Positions 48,501 through 56,773 of a DNA stretch of 64,000 nt are shown here, piece after piece. Position numbers and translations under genes: made by a program. The DNA is taken from contig NZ_CP032757.1 of assembly GCF_003641185.1 (NCBI RefSeq), forward strand, positions 1,674,001-1,738,000. Direction: 5' to 3'. The stretch comes from Lactiplantibacillus pentosus (GTDB lineage Bacteria; Bacillota; Bacilli; Lactobacillales; Lactobacillaceae). The notes under the pieces are model-generated. The model was not told the DNA's origin and did not search any database. It saw only the letters and a list, made by a program, of their open reading frames with translations. Within the stretch, counting starts at the first letter, position 1. Every line of letters starts with the position of its first letter.

Positions 48501-51500
48501 TCGATGAGGATGGAACTGTCAAAAGCTTTCAAGTCACCTTGGTTCATAAGTTTGTTACGGTGACACCGGATGACCCTGGATATCCTGGGGAACCAATTGA
48601 ACCTGATAATCCGAATGGGCCAAAATATCCAGTCGGGACAGCGACCGATGATCTGACTGAAGCTGTCCGCCAAACGATTGAATATCGCTACCAAAATGGC
48701 AGTCAGGCTGTGGCTGATAATGTGCAAACACTGACGTTTAGCCGCACCGCCACAGTTGATGAAGTCAATCAAGCGGTAGTTTATACGGATTGGTTAACCA
48801 GTGGCGCAATCACTGGTGCTTATCAAACGGTCGTTTCGCCAGTGATTACGGGGTATACTGCCGATAAGCTCAGTGTTGCCGGTCAAGATTCAGTAACAGG
48901 AGCTAGCGATAACACAACGATTGTGGTGACATACCAGCTTAATCAGGAAACGGCGACCGTGACATATGTCGATGGGACCACTGGAGAGACCTTGGAACCA
49001 AAAACTTTGACTGGGGATTATCAGACCTTATCTGATTACCAGACCGCTGACACCATTGCCAAATACCTTGATCTGGGCTATCAATTAGCTAGTGATAATT
49101 TTCCAACCTCTGGCCAAATATTTGATGAGGATGGCGTTGTTCAAACTTATACGGTCACTTTGACGCACAAGTTGGTTACCGTGACGCCGGACGATCCTGG
49201 ATACCCAGGTGAACCGATCGATCCTGATAATCCAAATGGTCCGACTTATCCAGTAGGGACAACGACTGCTGACTTGACTAAATCGATTCGCCAGACGATC
49301 AACTATCGCTATCAGAACGGCAGTCAGGCTGCGGCTGATAATGTGCAAACGGTGACGTTTAAGCGAAGTGGGATGGTAGATGAAGTCGCTAATACGGTCG
49401 TTTATACGGACTGGAATACTGGCAATGCGAGGACCGAGACTTATACAGCCGTGACGTCACCAATAATGACGGGTTATACGGCCGATAAGTTAAGTGTGGC
49501 CGGTAACGATGGCGTCGCCAACACTGACCTGAATACGCAGATCACGGTGACGTATACGGCCAATCAAGAACAAGCAACCGTGACCTATATTGATGTAATG
49601 ACCGGAAAAACGTTATCGATTGAGTCCTTAACTGGTGGTTATCAAACGATATCTGACTACAGCACTGCCGCAACAATCGCCAAATACGGCAAAGCGGGTT
49701 ATGCTTTAGTAACGGATGACTATCCAGTATCCGGAAACATTTTTGCAAACGACGGGAATCCTCAAACTTACACGGTCACCCTGACGCACAAGTTGGTTAC
49801 CGTGACACCGGATGATCCTGGAACCCCAGGTGAACCGATTGATCCTGATAATCCAGACGGGCCGACTTATCCAGTTGGGACGGCGATTGATGGCTTGACT
49901 AAAGCCGTTCGCCAGACAATCAACTATCGCTATCAGGACGGCAGTCAGGCTGCGGCTGATAATGTGCAAACGGTGATGTTTACGCGCACTGCGACGGTCG
50001 ATGAAGTCGCTAACACGGTCGTTTACACCGACTGGACTAACGGTAGTGACACAACTGGGACCTATGCTCCGGTAACTTCGCCGGTAATGACCGGTTATAC
50101 CGTTGATCAGTCGCGTGTGGCGGGTAACGATGCCGTCACCAATACTGACTCGAATACGAACGTCGTTGTGACGTATACGGCCAACCAAGAACAAGCTACC
50201 GTGACCTATATTGATGAGACGACCGGGAAAACGTTATCGATTCAGCGCTTATCTGGTGACTATCACACGGCATCTGCTTATCGGACCGCTGCGACGATTG
50301 CGAGTTACGTGAACCAGGGCTATGAATTACTGAGCGATGATTATCCAACTTCTGGTCAGATCTTTGATCAGGATGGCGTCACCAAAGCTTATACGGTCAA
50401 ACTTGGTCATCAGTTGATTACGGTCACACCAGATCAACCAGGGACGCCGGGACAGCCGATTGATCCTAAAAATCCAGGTGGGCCAAGCTATCCAGCAGGG
50501 ACTGCAAAGACTGATTTGACGAAAGACGTGCTTCAAACGATCAACTATCGCTATCAAAATGGGCGTCAGGCTGCGGCCGATAATGTGCAAACGGTGACGT
50601 TTACGCGCACTGCGACAGTCGATGAAGTCGATCATTCAGTTATTATTTATACGGATTGGACCTCGGGTGATGGGCCACGCGGTATCTATCAAGCGATGAC
50701 GTCACCAACGATTACGGGTTATACCCCTGATCAGTCACGAATTGCTGGAAATAATGCGGTTACCAGTGATGATCAGAATACGACGCTCACTGTGACGTAC
50801 GCACCAAACCAGGAAACCACATTTGTCAGCTATATTGACGGGACGACGGGCAAAACGTTGGCCACTAAACAAGTGACCGGCGCTTACCAATCGAAATCTG
50901 ATTACCGGACAGCGGACCAAATTGCGACCTATGTCCAAGCAGGGTATGAACTGGTGAGCGACGACTTTCCAACTTCGGGATTGATTTTTAATCAGGATGG
51001 CGTCAAGCAGACGTATACGGTCAAACTTGGCCATAAATTGATTACGGTCACACCAGATCAACCGGGGACGCCGGGTCAACCGATCGATCCAGATAATCCA
51101 GCTGGGCCGACCTATCCGAGAGGCACGGCTGTACAAGATTTGACCAAGTCTGTCAGCCAAACCATCCACTATCAGTTTAGTGATGGCCGTTCTGCTGGCA
51201 CTGATCAGGTCCAAACGCTGACTTTTGACCGGATGGCGACGATTGATGAAGTTGATGGCACCCTTGTTTACACCGCTTGGCTGAATGGTACGACAGCTAC
51301 TGGCCGTTATACGCCGGTAGCAACGCCGCAAATAACGGGCTATACCGCTGATCAACAGCGTGTGGCGGGCAATGAGGCAGTCACGTCTGCTGACCAGAAT
51401 ACTGATGTGGTCGTCACGTATACGCTGAATACGGAACAAGCGGTAATTACGTACGTGGATGCCACGACTGGTAAAACCTTAGCAACGGAGACCTTAACCG

Positions 51501-52432
51501 GTGACTATCAAACCGCATCCGCTTATCGAACCGCTGCGACGATTGCCAGCTACGTGAGCCGGGGCTATGAATTAACGAGTGACGACTTTCCAACTTCCGG
51601 ATTGATTTTTAATCATGACGGGGTCGCGACGCACTATCTCGTTCGTTTAGCACACGGGACGGATGCGACAACGACTACTAAGACGATTACGCAAACGGTG
51701 CGTTATCAAGATGGTGCCGGCAAACAACTACATGTCGATACGGTCAGGACGCTGACGTTTAGCCGTGCTGATGTGGTCGACAAAGTAACTGGTGACGTGA
51801 CGGCGGGGGCCTGGTCATCAAATGACGCTGGCAGCACGTTTGCTAGCGTGCCCGCGTTAAGCATTACTGGCTATCGAGCCACGGTGGCCGGGACTCAAGC
51901 AGTTACGGTGACCCCAACAAGTGGTGACGATGTCCAAACGATTCGTTACGTGGCGGATGAACCCAACCCTGGTGAGACGCCTAAAACGCCCAATAAGACT
52001 GTTACGGTGACGACGCCGGATAAAATCACACCGGCGAAGAAAACGCCGCAGACGGGTACACAGCAGAAGGTCAATCAAACGGCTCAAACTAAGCGAGCAA
52101 CTAGTGCGACCAAGCAATCTGATCGAGTTAATCAGTCAGTTCAAGCTAAACGCCAGGTCGTTACGCCGAAGACGAAGCAATCAACGCGCGTGCGTCATAC
52201 GGCTGAAACCAAGCGTCCGGTTGCGGTGGCCAAATCCGTACAGTCAACGGCGTCAGTCAAGTCAACGACAACGCAAGCGCCGGTTCGGCAGCAAGCCCAA
52301 ACCCACAAGCAAGCGACTTTACCGCAGACTGGTGATGACCGGCAAGCTAGTGTGGCGGCCGAGATTCTGGGCTTGACGGCCGCTACTTTGTTGGTCGGGT
52401 TAGGGGCGTTACTCAAGAAGCGGCGCAACTAG
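45548..52432 (+). CDS. Giant LPXTG-anchored mucus-binding type surface protein
   Basis: 2294 residues. The signal peptide has the KxYKxGxxW form (K17-L-Y19-K20-S-G22-R-R-W25), with likely cleavage near residue 49. Residues 50-280 are nearly all Thr, Ser, Ala, Asp and Lys. A unique domain (about 320-600) is followed by MBG-type beta domains (about 615-880, with VTYDGKAHGTSVSV and VDYDGQAHGTTASV). Six MucBP-type repeats start at residue 929, with a unit of 207-208 residues. Then come a Lys/Thr/Gln-rich wall-spanning stretch and the sortase motif LPQTGD at 2258, a membrane helix and KKRRN. Similar proteins bind mucus or other host glycans; this is inferred from family. Ribosome site GGAGG. Confidence 0.93.
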   Translation: MKNRFNQIGLTSKTHFKLYKSGRRWVTAGITVFSVGLGLTFSQVEQVKAATSTAADDAESSSNVNASATTVKSQTVVLKSGASSTTEKADTAATASTAAKTTSTAKSDEATKTDSGSTGAKTDATTNSSRTATKTGDEMATTATDETSTVNASSDNTKADTTATVSSDTVVSQSETSDTQSTVASKSDSASVATTNQATTDESTGTSVLSDATTPATTQGTKDDSNTSNQNGNQENPSTGNSTTDATTDSSNDSDSSEQASDTASESDVAVNASVDSSTTPMTRLRTNATMAALSLTPITTSTSLTTKSAIQAVSAVASADETQATVSLATKGTVTMTYHVNNAALNYLGDHISGPEASPDNDIAYNIQDAAGNYLTDTNGQKVNLLYLLFMDVGNVKDYFDIAYKDVNGQVTNYNGDTDLAELDQVGTYAFTLSAAGKSAMADIIQEYATYYDLADDVNLDDYVPTFSADASAYTFTVKILPATITNEGVGNILLMAATSQEYSGSLTMLPQVTVRDGSSKIILQIKNGVITAASDDIAGQANQTILTAADFTDTYQGTEPNLTGADVGSYTMTLNAAGQAAIQAALGSNYVLDASSVFTKTSNKVTAAPLQLTAADDTVTYDGKAHGTSVSVTSGTAYDQFDFTTPTEINAGSYTMTAGLADADQAALLAKNYTVTKIDGTLVIKPAALTVTVNNASVDYDGQAHGTTASVTSGTNYDALTFTAVTADGSGTATETNAGSYAMTGTTADATQNYQITYVNGTLTINTVKATITIPSQVYWVDGTTKNLTATVSGTVNGESLSYRLTDGMSSVGTKTITATVDQTSAVNQNYQISVTPGTLTIGDVNVVYRYEYIDAGGQTHVVETDTGRATHGTDVTATDYLNYTTVGQPKTGYTLKSDNTGIAANGTLTDEGGTVVYVYLANTETATVTYVDGTTGATLTAAPLEGAYGTTSDYRTADTIANYENNGYELVSDNYPNNGVSFDEDGTVKSFQVTLVHKFVTVTPDDPGYPGEPIEPDNPNGPKYPVGTATDDLTEAVRQTIEYRYQNGSQAVADNVQTLTFSRTATVDEVNQAVVYTDWLTSGAITGAYQTVVSPVITGYTADKLSVAGQDSVTGASDNTTIVVTYQLNQETATVTYVDGTTGETLEPKTLTGDYQTLSDYQTADTIAKYLDLGYQLASDNFPTSGQIFDEDGVVQTYTVTLTHKLVTVTPDDPGYPGEPIDPDNPNGPTYPVGTTTADLTKSIRQTINYRYQNGSQAAADNVQTVTFKRSGMVDEVANTVVYTDWNTGNARTETYTAVTSPIMTGYTADKLSVAGNDGVANTDLNTQITVTYTANQEQATVTYIDVMTGKTLSIESLTGGYQTISDYSTAATIAKYGKAGYALVTDDYPVSGNIFANDGNPQTYTVTLTHKLVTVTPDDPGTPGEPIDPDNPDGPTYPVGTAIDGLTKAVRQTINYRYQDGSQAAADNVQTVMFTRTATVDEVANTVVYTDWTNGSDTTGTYAPVTSPVMTGYTVDQSRVAGNDAVTNTDSNTNVVVTYTANQEQATVTYIDETTGKTLSIQRLSGDYHTASAYRTAATIASYVNQGYELLSDDYPTSGQIFDQDGVTKAYTVKLGHQLITVTPDQPGTPGQPIDPKNPGGPSYPAGTAKTDLTKDVLQTINYRYQNGRQAAADNVQTVTFTRTATVDEVDHSVIIYTDWTSGDGPRGIYQAMTSPTITGYTPDQSRIAGNNAVTSDDQNTTLTVTYAPNQETTFVSYIDGTTGKTLATKQVTGAYQSKSDYRTADQIATYVQAGYELVSDDFPTSGLIFNQDGVKQTYTVKLGHKLITVTPDQPGTPGQPIDPDNPAGPTYPRGTAVQDLTKSVSQTIHYQFSDGRSAGTDQVQTLTFDRMATIDEVDGTLVYTAWLNGTTATGRYTPVATPQITGYTADQQRVAGNEAVTSADQNTDVVVTYTLNTEQAVITYVDATTGKTLATETLTGDYQTASAYRTAATIASYVSRGYELTSDDFPTSGLIFNHDGVATHYLVRLAHGTDATTTTKTITQTVRYQDGAGKQLHVDTVRTLTFSRADVVDKVTGDVTAGAWSSNDAGSTFASVPALSITGYRATVAGTQAVTVTPTSGDDVQTIRYVADEPNPGETPKTPNKTVTVTTPDKITPAKKTPQTGTQQKVNQTAQTKRATSATKQSDRVNQSVQAKRQVVTPKTKQSTRVRHTAETKRPVAVAKSVQSTASVKSTTTQAPVRQQAQTHKQATLPQTGDDRQASVAAEILGLTAATLLVGLGALLKKRRN
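48332..51992 (+). repeat. Six tandem MucBP-type coding repeats of about 621 bp
   Basis: Units begin at 48332, 48953, 49574, 50195, 50819 and 51440, i.e. periods of 621, 621, 621, 624 and 621 bases. Each starts with ATVTYVDGTTGxTL-like residues, then a tyrosine-rich part (GYELVSDDYPTSG), a Pro-rich linker (VTPDDPGYPGEPIDPDNP) and a second half with YRYQNGSQAAADNVQTVTF. The last unit lacks the Pro-rich linker and is diverged. Confidence 0.92.
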
Positions 52433-52991
52433 TTGAGTTGGTGTGACTTGAGCAACGCGCCTTGTTGAGACTTGGAAAAGTGAGCCGCTGCCTTCGTTTG
52501 AAAAAGATGTCGGATGGTCGACAGGGCATGAACTGTAACGTGTTGGTGTCAGCCTCGATTTTCAGCGACCGGTAAAACAGCTGAATGGCACTGCAGTTGT
52601 CAGGTCAGGCTGTAGTTAAATCAATATGAATAGGGTGGTAAACCACAATTTGGTTTGTCGCCCTATTTTTTGCTGCCTTATCGTTTTTTTGTGGGAAGAG
52701 AATAGCTCGAGTGGGGGAATTCCCGCCGATATTTAGCGTGTTTTGCGCATTCGTCGTGGAAAACGTTAATACATCCAAAACAGGGCGTTGCGAAAAAACA
52801 CCGAGGACACTGTCACCCAAAGGTCTTAATACCGCGGCCAATCCAAAGCTAAGCATTAGTTTGTTGAGAAAATAATTCATCACTTAGACCGAGCAAATGA
52901 TGTAAATCCTAATTGCGTGACCCGCGAAGTTATAAAGGCACTCAGTATAGTATAATAAAGCTTAACTGATACCTGGAGGGGGACGAACCAG
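52433..52991. other. Non-coding region between adhesin and ABC exporter
   Basis: About 560 bases, holding the terminator at 52629-52671 and a -10-like TATAAT at 52951-52956. Minus-strand reading frames here lack ribosome sites. Nothing else recognised. Confidence 0.6.
52629..52671 (+). terminator. Terminator downstream of the adhesin
   Basis: AATAGGG / CCCTATT outer stem, TAAACCA / TGGTTTG inner stem, CAATT loop and T6. About 200 bases past the adhesin stop. Confidence 0.88.
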
Positions 52992-53756
52992 ATGATTGAA
53001 ATTCACGATTTAACGAAGCGGTATGGGGATAAAACGGCTTTAAATCAGCTCAACCTGAACATTGCACCAGGCCAAATTTTTGGACTTTTAGGCCATAATG
53101 GTGCTGGTAAATCAACGACGATCAAAAACCTAGTAAGTATTATCCAACCCACGAGTGGCACGATCACGGTTGATGGCTTAGACCTTGCACAGCAGCGGTT
53201 GGCGGTCAAAGCCAAGATTTCCTACGTGCCGGATACGCCTGATATTTTCCTACAATTGTCAGCGATGGAGTACTGGGATTTGATTGCTGCAGCTTATCAA
53301 AAATCTGAGGCAGAGGTCCAACAGCGCCGGCAACAATTGATGGCCTTATTCGATATGGCTGAACATGCTGAAGAACCGATGGCCAGCTATTCACACGGGA
53401 TGCGGCAAAAAGCAATCGTAATTGGCGCGTTGCTTCCGGATCCCGACATCTGGATTCTGGATGAGCCAATGCAGGGATTAGATCCGCAAGCGGCCTTTGA
53501 TTTGAAAAATCTGATGAAGGCACACGCGGCCAAGGGTAAAACGGTGATTTTTTCGACGCATAATTTGGATACCGCTCAGCAGTTATGCGACCAGTTAGCA
53601 ATCTTGAAGCAGGGTCAACTCATTTATACCGGCACGGTCGAAGCGTTGTTAGCGCAACATCCGCAACAATCGTTGGAGACCATTTATCTCGAAATGGCAG
53701 GACGACCGACGAATGGGGCCTTGGTGGATGCGATTGAGGGTGAGCCAGATGAATAA
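52992..53756 (+). CDS. ABC transporter ATP-binding protein
   Basis: 254 residues. Walker A GLLGHNGAGKSTTIKNL, signature SYSHGMRQKAIVIGALL, Walker B IWILDEPMQGLDPQ, D-loop and the H-loop His in STHNLDTAQQ. DrrA/Ecs-like exporter ATPase. GGAGGGGG site. It overlaps the permease gene by 8 bases. Substrate unknown. Confidence 0.9.
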   Translation: MIEIHDLTKRYGDKTALNQLNLNIAPGQIFGLLGHNGAGKSTTIKNLVSIIQPTSGTITVDGLDLAQQRLAVKAKISYVPDTPDIFLQLSAMEYWDLIAAAYQKSEAEVQQRRQQLMALFDMAEHAEEPMASYSHGMRQKAIVIGALLPDPDIWILDEPMQGLDPQAAFDLKNLMKAHAAKGKTVIFSTHNLDTAQQLCDQLAILKQGQLIYTGTVEALLAQHPQQSLETIYLEMAGRPTNGALVDAIEGEPDE

Positions 53757-55344
53757 CCAGCAGTTACGCGTGTTATTGGCCGTCAATCTCAGATTAGTGA
53801 ATCCGCAACTGACGGAACGGTTACGCAAAAAAGGAACGTCAGGCTCGGCCCTCAGTAAGAAACTAACGCGGCAGTTTTACTTGAATGCGTTACTGTTTCT
53901 GGGCGTCTACGGGTTGACGATGGTCGCCATTGATTTCAGTAAGCTCCCCGGCATGTTTACGTTTTATGTCGCGCTATTTATTTTATTAGGAATTTCGCAG
54001 AGCATTGCCGGAATTTATAACGTCTTTTTTGCCGGTAATGACCTCGCTGAATACTTGCCATTGCCGTTTCGTAACCAGGAAATCTTTCTGAGTAAAATTT
54101 TAGTTGTGATCTTCAACACGGTGCCGTTTACGATTCCGTTACCGTTGATTTTTGTGATGACGATGACGCAGGCAGGATACTTCGTGGGACTGGGAATCGT
54201 ATTGGCAATCTTGATGTATGCCCTGATTTTAGGCCTGATTCTATGTGGGTGTGCCCTGATCGTTTTTGGCTTGACCAAGCTTAAGGTATTTCGCACCCAT
54301 CAAAAAATGGTGATGAATATTATGTTAGGCCTAAACGCGCTGTTAGTATTTGTCGGTATTTTACTGATGAATCGGGGTTCTGCGGCAGATTCAGGCACGC
54401 GGATCGATCGTACAGTGCTGACACCATTCTTGCCCGTTTACAAAGCCTTTATGACGCCATTGACGATTGAGAGCGTATTGACGTGGGTCGGCTTAATTGT
54501 CGCTTTACTGGTAGTGCTTACCTTGACTTGGCGCTTCGTCTTGCTGCATTTGGTCGAACAGTTGACCCAAGTGAATACTGTGTTAACAGCTAACCGGCAG
54601 CGTCGGCATCCGCGGCAGCATAACCTTAATAGAATCTTACGTTCCTATCAATGGCAGCTCCTAAAAGAGCCGAGTTTGGCGTTACAATTGTTTACCAACT
54701 CAATCCTGTTACCGATGATTCTCGTGGGGAGTGTTCTGTTTTCGGGGTCGAGAGCTAACTGGAGTCAGTTGTCCCTTAACTGGGTCGGTGTCTGGTTTGT
54801 CGCTGGGATGGCGGGGGCCATTATCAATGTCAATCAAACATCTTTGGTTGGTAATCTGATTTCATTGGATAAAATGAACTTTGACTTTGTGAGCGCACTG
54901 CCCATCCCATTAGCCCGGTATTTACGGCAAAAGTTTTATCTCGGCTATTGGTTCCAAGTCGCAATCAACGCAACGATCGCGCTCGTCATCGGAATCGCTG
55001 TTCACGCACCCTTAGTTTTAGACGTGGCACTGATATTGGGTACCGCTTGGGGTACGTATTTAGCTGCGCAACACTATTTCAAACGGGATTACCAATTACG
55101 CATGACGAACTGGACGAATGTGACGCAGCTCTTCAATCGGGGTGGCGGGAACTTTGGCTTGTTACTCAACTTATTGGTTTGCAGTGTCATTGGTATGATT
55201 GTCATTGTGAGTTATAGTGTCCTGATTTATTCGTTTGCGGCTAGTGCTGTATGGATTAATGTAATCGTGTTACTAGTCCTTGCATTAGCATCCGGCGCAC
55301 TAGTTTGGTACAATCACCGGACCTTTTGGCGACGGCTGGATTAA
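53749..55344 (+). CDS. ABC transporter permease (large membrane protein)
   Basis: 531 residues from ATG 53749 (GAGGGTGAG site). About 12 membrane segments in two halves joined by a basic cytoplasmic loop (ANRQRRHPRQHNLNRILRSYQ). The C-terminal half has IPLARYLRQKFYLGYWFQ. The ATPase/permease pair is exporter-like, but no specific substrate can be named. A GCACAAC / GTTGTGC hairpin at 55352-55389 follows without a clear T run. Confidence 0.85.
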   Translation: MNNQQLRVLLAVNLRLVNPQLTERLRKKGTSGSALSKKLTRQFYLNALLFLGVYGLTMVAIDFSKLPGMFTFYVALFILLGISQSIAGIYNVFFAGNDLAEYLPLPFRNQEIFLSKILVVIFNTVPFTIPLPLIFVMTMTQAGYFVGLGIVLAILMYALILGLILCGCALIVFGLTKLKVFRTHQKMVMNIMLGLNALLVFVGILLMNRGSAADSGTRIDRTVLTPFLPVYKAFMTPLTIESVLTWVGLIVALLVVLTLTWRFVLLHLVEQLTQVNTVLTANRQRRHPRQHNLNRILRSYQWQLLKEPSLALQLFTNSILLPMILVGSVLFSGSRANWSQLSLNWVGVWFVAGMAGAIINVNQTSLVGNLISLDKMNFDFVSALPIPLARYLRQKFYLGYWFQVAINATIALVIGIAVHAPLVLDVALILGTAWGTYLAAQHYFKRDYQLRMTNWTNVTQLFNRGGGNFGLLLNLLVCSVIGMIVIVSYSVLIYSFAASAVWINVIVLLVLALASGALVWYNHRTFWRRLD

Positions 55345-55351
55345 AGAAATC

Positions 55352-55389
55352 GGCACAACTCATCTGATTGATTGGATGTTGGGTTGTGC
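55352..55389 (+). terminator. Possible terminator after the ABC permease gene
   Basis: GCACAAC / GTTGTGC, 7-bp stem, with short CATC/GATG pairing inside. T run is weak. Confidence 0.5.
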
Positions 55390-55490
55390 TTGGTTAGTGA
55401 AAAACCACTTAAAAACTGGTACATTTTAATCATCATCAATTGAAAATAGTAACTAGTACGCGTATTGTGCCAGTTGATTTGTCATGAATC

Positions 55491-55790
55491 ATGATTAAAT
55501 CATGCCAGTTTCTAAGCGCAAGTGCTGCCAGCTGAAAGCCGCTGGAAACAGTGCGAGTTAGCGTTAAACTTTCAGTGGTAGCTGCGTCCTAGTCCGGCTT
55601 ACAGGCATTTCTGACAACGCTGGAACGCGATGGACACAGATTTAAGCCGACAAACCACGTCTTAAATACTGGTCTTCCACTAACCAAGCCAAAAACGCTT
55701 GCTAAGTGGAATTTCATCGCTGAGCATTGTCAGAAACGCCTTCCAGCCGGAGATGATATTCGAAAGGCAGACATGGATCTGCCCAACTTT
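55491..55790 (+). repeat. Structured intergenic element, copy 1 (outer stem plus two hairpins)
   Basis: Begins with ATGATTAAATCATGCCA. Block CCTAGTCCGGCTT leads into a long outer stem: arms 55594-55632 (CTGACAACGCTGGAAC, CGCGATG) and 55715-55750 (CATCGC, GAGCATTGTCAG, AGCCGG). Inside are two hairpins, ATTTAAG / CTTAAAT and TTCCACT / AGTGGAA. A further hairpin GGCAGA / TCTGCC follows. No ORF. Compare copy 2. Confidence 0.75.
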
Positions 55791-55900
55791 AAATAAACTA
55801 GTCGTTAGTTCCTGGTTGCCGGTAATATTAAGCCGCTTTGTTCAAATTGTCAGGCAGTGAACCATCAGCATCACGAAATATTGGCAGAGCTTACTCTCGG

Positions 55901-55948
55901 CGATTATATGTTAAAGCCTTAAAACCTGTGCAAACGGCCATATAATCG
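55901..55948. repeat. 10-bp inverted repeat
   Basis: CGATTATATG (55901-55910) and CATATAATCG (55939-55948), perfect, 28-base spacer. Confidence 0.7.
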
Positions 55949-55987
55949 TCTGATTGTAAGTTTGGCTGCCATTGAATTAGACATAAT

Positions 55988-56060
55988 CTTCAGGCAATCT
56001 TCTCAGCATTTGAATACCATAAATCAACATAAATACTGATTCAAAAAAGTTTGCCTGAAG
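55988..56060. repeat. 10-bp inverted repeat with an inner stem
   Basis: CTTCAGGCAA (55988-55997) and TTGCCTGAAG (56051-56060), perfect; TTTGAAT / ATTCAAA inside. It could form a long hairpin between the two structured elements. Confidence 0.7.
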
Positions 56061-56097
56061 GACCAGCCATCTAATATTCAGTGGTCAATTGTACCTA

Positions 56098-56358
56098 GAT
56101 AGGTGGCCGTTCATCCGCCATTCGAGCGGCTTCCCGACTGTAGGGGCTGGCTGACAATGCTCAAGGGCGAAATTCTTCTTGTCCGGGTGGGGTTCCCGGG
56201 CTAGAAGAAGACTCGTATTTGAAATTGCGCAGTGGGTTTCTGCGTGAGTTCAAATCGATGTCCGCCCTGTTCCAGCGTTGTCAGCCGGCCCCGGAAGTCG
56301 GACTAGGGCGCGCATCGGCTGACGAACAGGAATTCACCAAATGGCATGATTTAATCAT
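56098..56358 (-). repeat. Structured intergenic element, copy 2 (opposite orientation)
   Basis: Read on the minus strand it starts ATGATTAAATCATGCCA (56358-56342), then CCTAGTCCGACTT, CTGACAACGCTGGAAC, GAGCATTGTCAG and AGTCGG in the same order as copy 1. Outer arms 56143-56169 and 56263-56292 pair. Inner hairpins differ in sequence from copy 1 but keep their positions: CTGCG / CGCAG-type and CCCGGG / CCCGG with flanking TTCTT / AAGAA. Confidence 0.75.
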
Positions 56359-56416
56359 CCTTAATGCTTAAAAATAACTAGCAAAACGTATATGACATTA
56401 AATTTAAATAAAACTG

Positions 56417-56445
56417 TTGACAAATCACTCACTAAGTTTTAATGT
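56417..56445 (+). promoter_or_regulatory. Promoter of the trp operon leader
   Basis: Perfect TTGACA (56417-56422), 17-base spacer, weak -10 TAATGT. Confidence 0.6.
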
Positions 56446-56489
56446 TAATAACAACTTAATATTCGTCCATGAAACCGATGAAGTGGAGA

Positions 56490-56757
56490 TCAAGATAATG
56501 ATGCCCGTAAAGAGAGTCGCCGTTGCTGAGAGTGCGATCGAACGCAAGTTATTAAATGGACCACTGAGGGCGCGACCAACGAACAATTTTGTTTTAGTAC
56601 CTCGCGACGATAGGGAGCCGTCAATTCCCGGGAATGTGTTTGCATTTCGCTAAGCTGGGGCACAAGTCTGACCTGAATGGGGTAGTTTGGTGTCCAACCA
56701 AGGTGGTACCGCGGAAAAATCCGTCCTTGACTGTCATTAGTCATGGGCGGATTTTTT
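56490..56757 (+). ncRNA. T-box riboswitch (tRNA-Trp responsive) of trp operon
   Basis: Contains the T-box AGGTGGTACCGCGG (56701-56714) whose bulge pairs with the uncharged tRNA acceptor end, followed by the terminator AAAAATCCGTCC / GGCGGATTTTTT (56715-56757). Stem I shows the AGAGAG motif (about 56511) and closing pairs TGCCC / GGGCG. TGG at 56557-56559 lies on the 3' side of stem I, where a Trp specifier is expected. Uncharged tRNA-Trp should favour the antiterminator and expression of trpEGDCFBA. Confidence 0.93.
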
Positions 56758-56773
56758 GATTGGAGGCAGGTAC

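Larger units (their letters stand above)
55345..56416. other. Long non-coding region dense in inverted repeats
   Basis: About 1.07 kb without a gene. It contains two inverted structured elements (55491-55790 and 56098-56358), CGATTATATG / CATATAATCG (55901-55948) and CTTCAGGCAA / TTGCCTGAAG (55988-56060), with a TTTGAAT / ATTCAAA inner stem. Confidence 0.8.

Noticed and set aside
48332..51992. Regular tandem repeats as a CRISPR or satellite array
   Set aside because: Repeats are 621 bp, stay in one reading frame and encode MucBP-type domains.
52605..52883. 92-codon minus-strand reading frame downstream of the adhesin
   Set aside because: No ribosome site, no recognisable protein, and it overlaps the terminator at 52629-52671.
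56417..56653. 78-codon reading frame upstream of trpE
   Set aside because: It starts with the -35 TTGACA, has no ribosome site and runs through stem I of the T-box.
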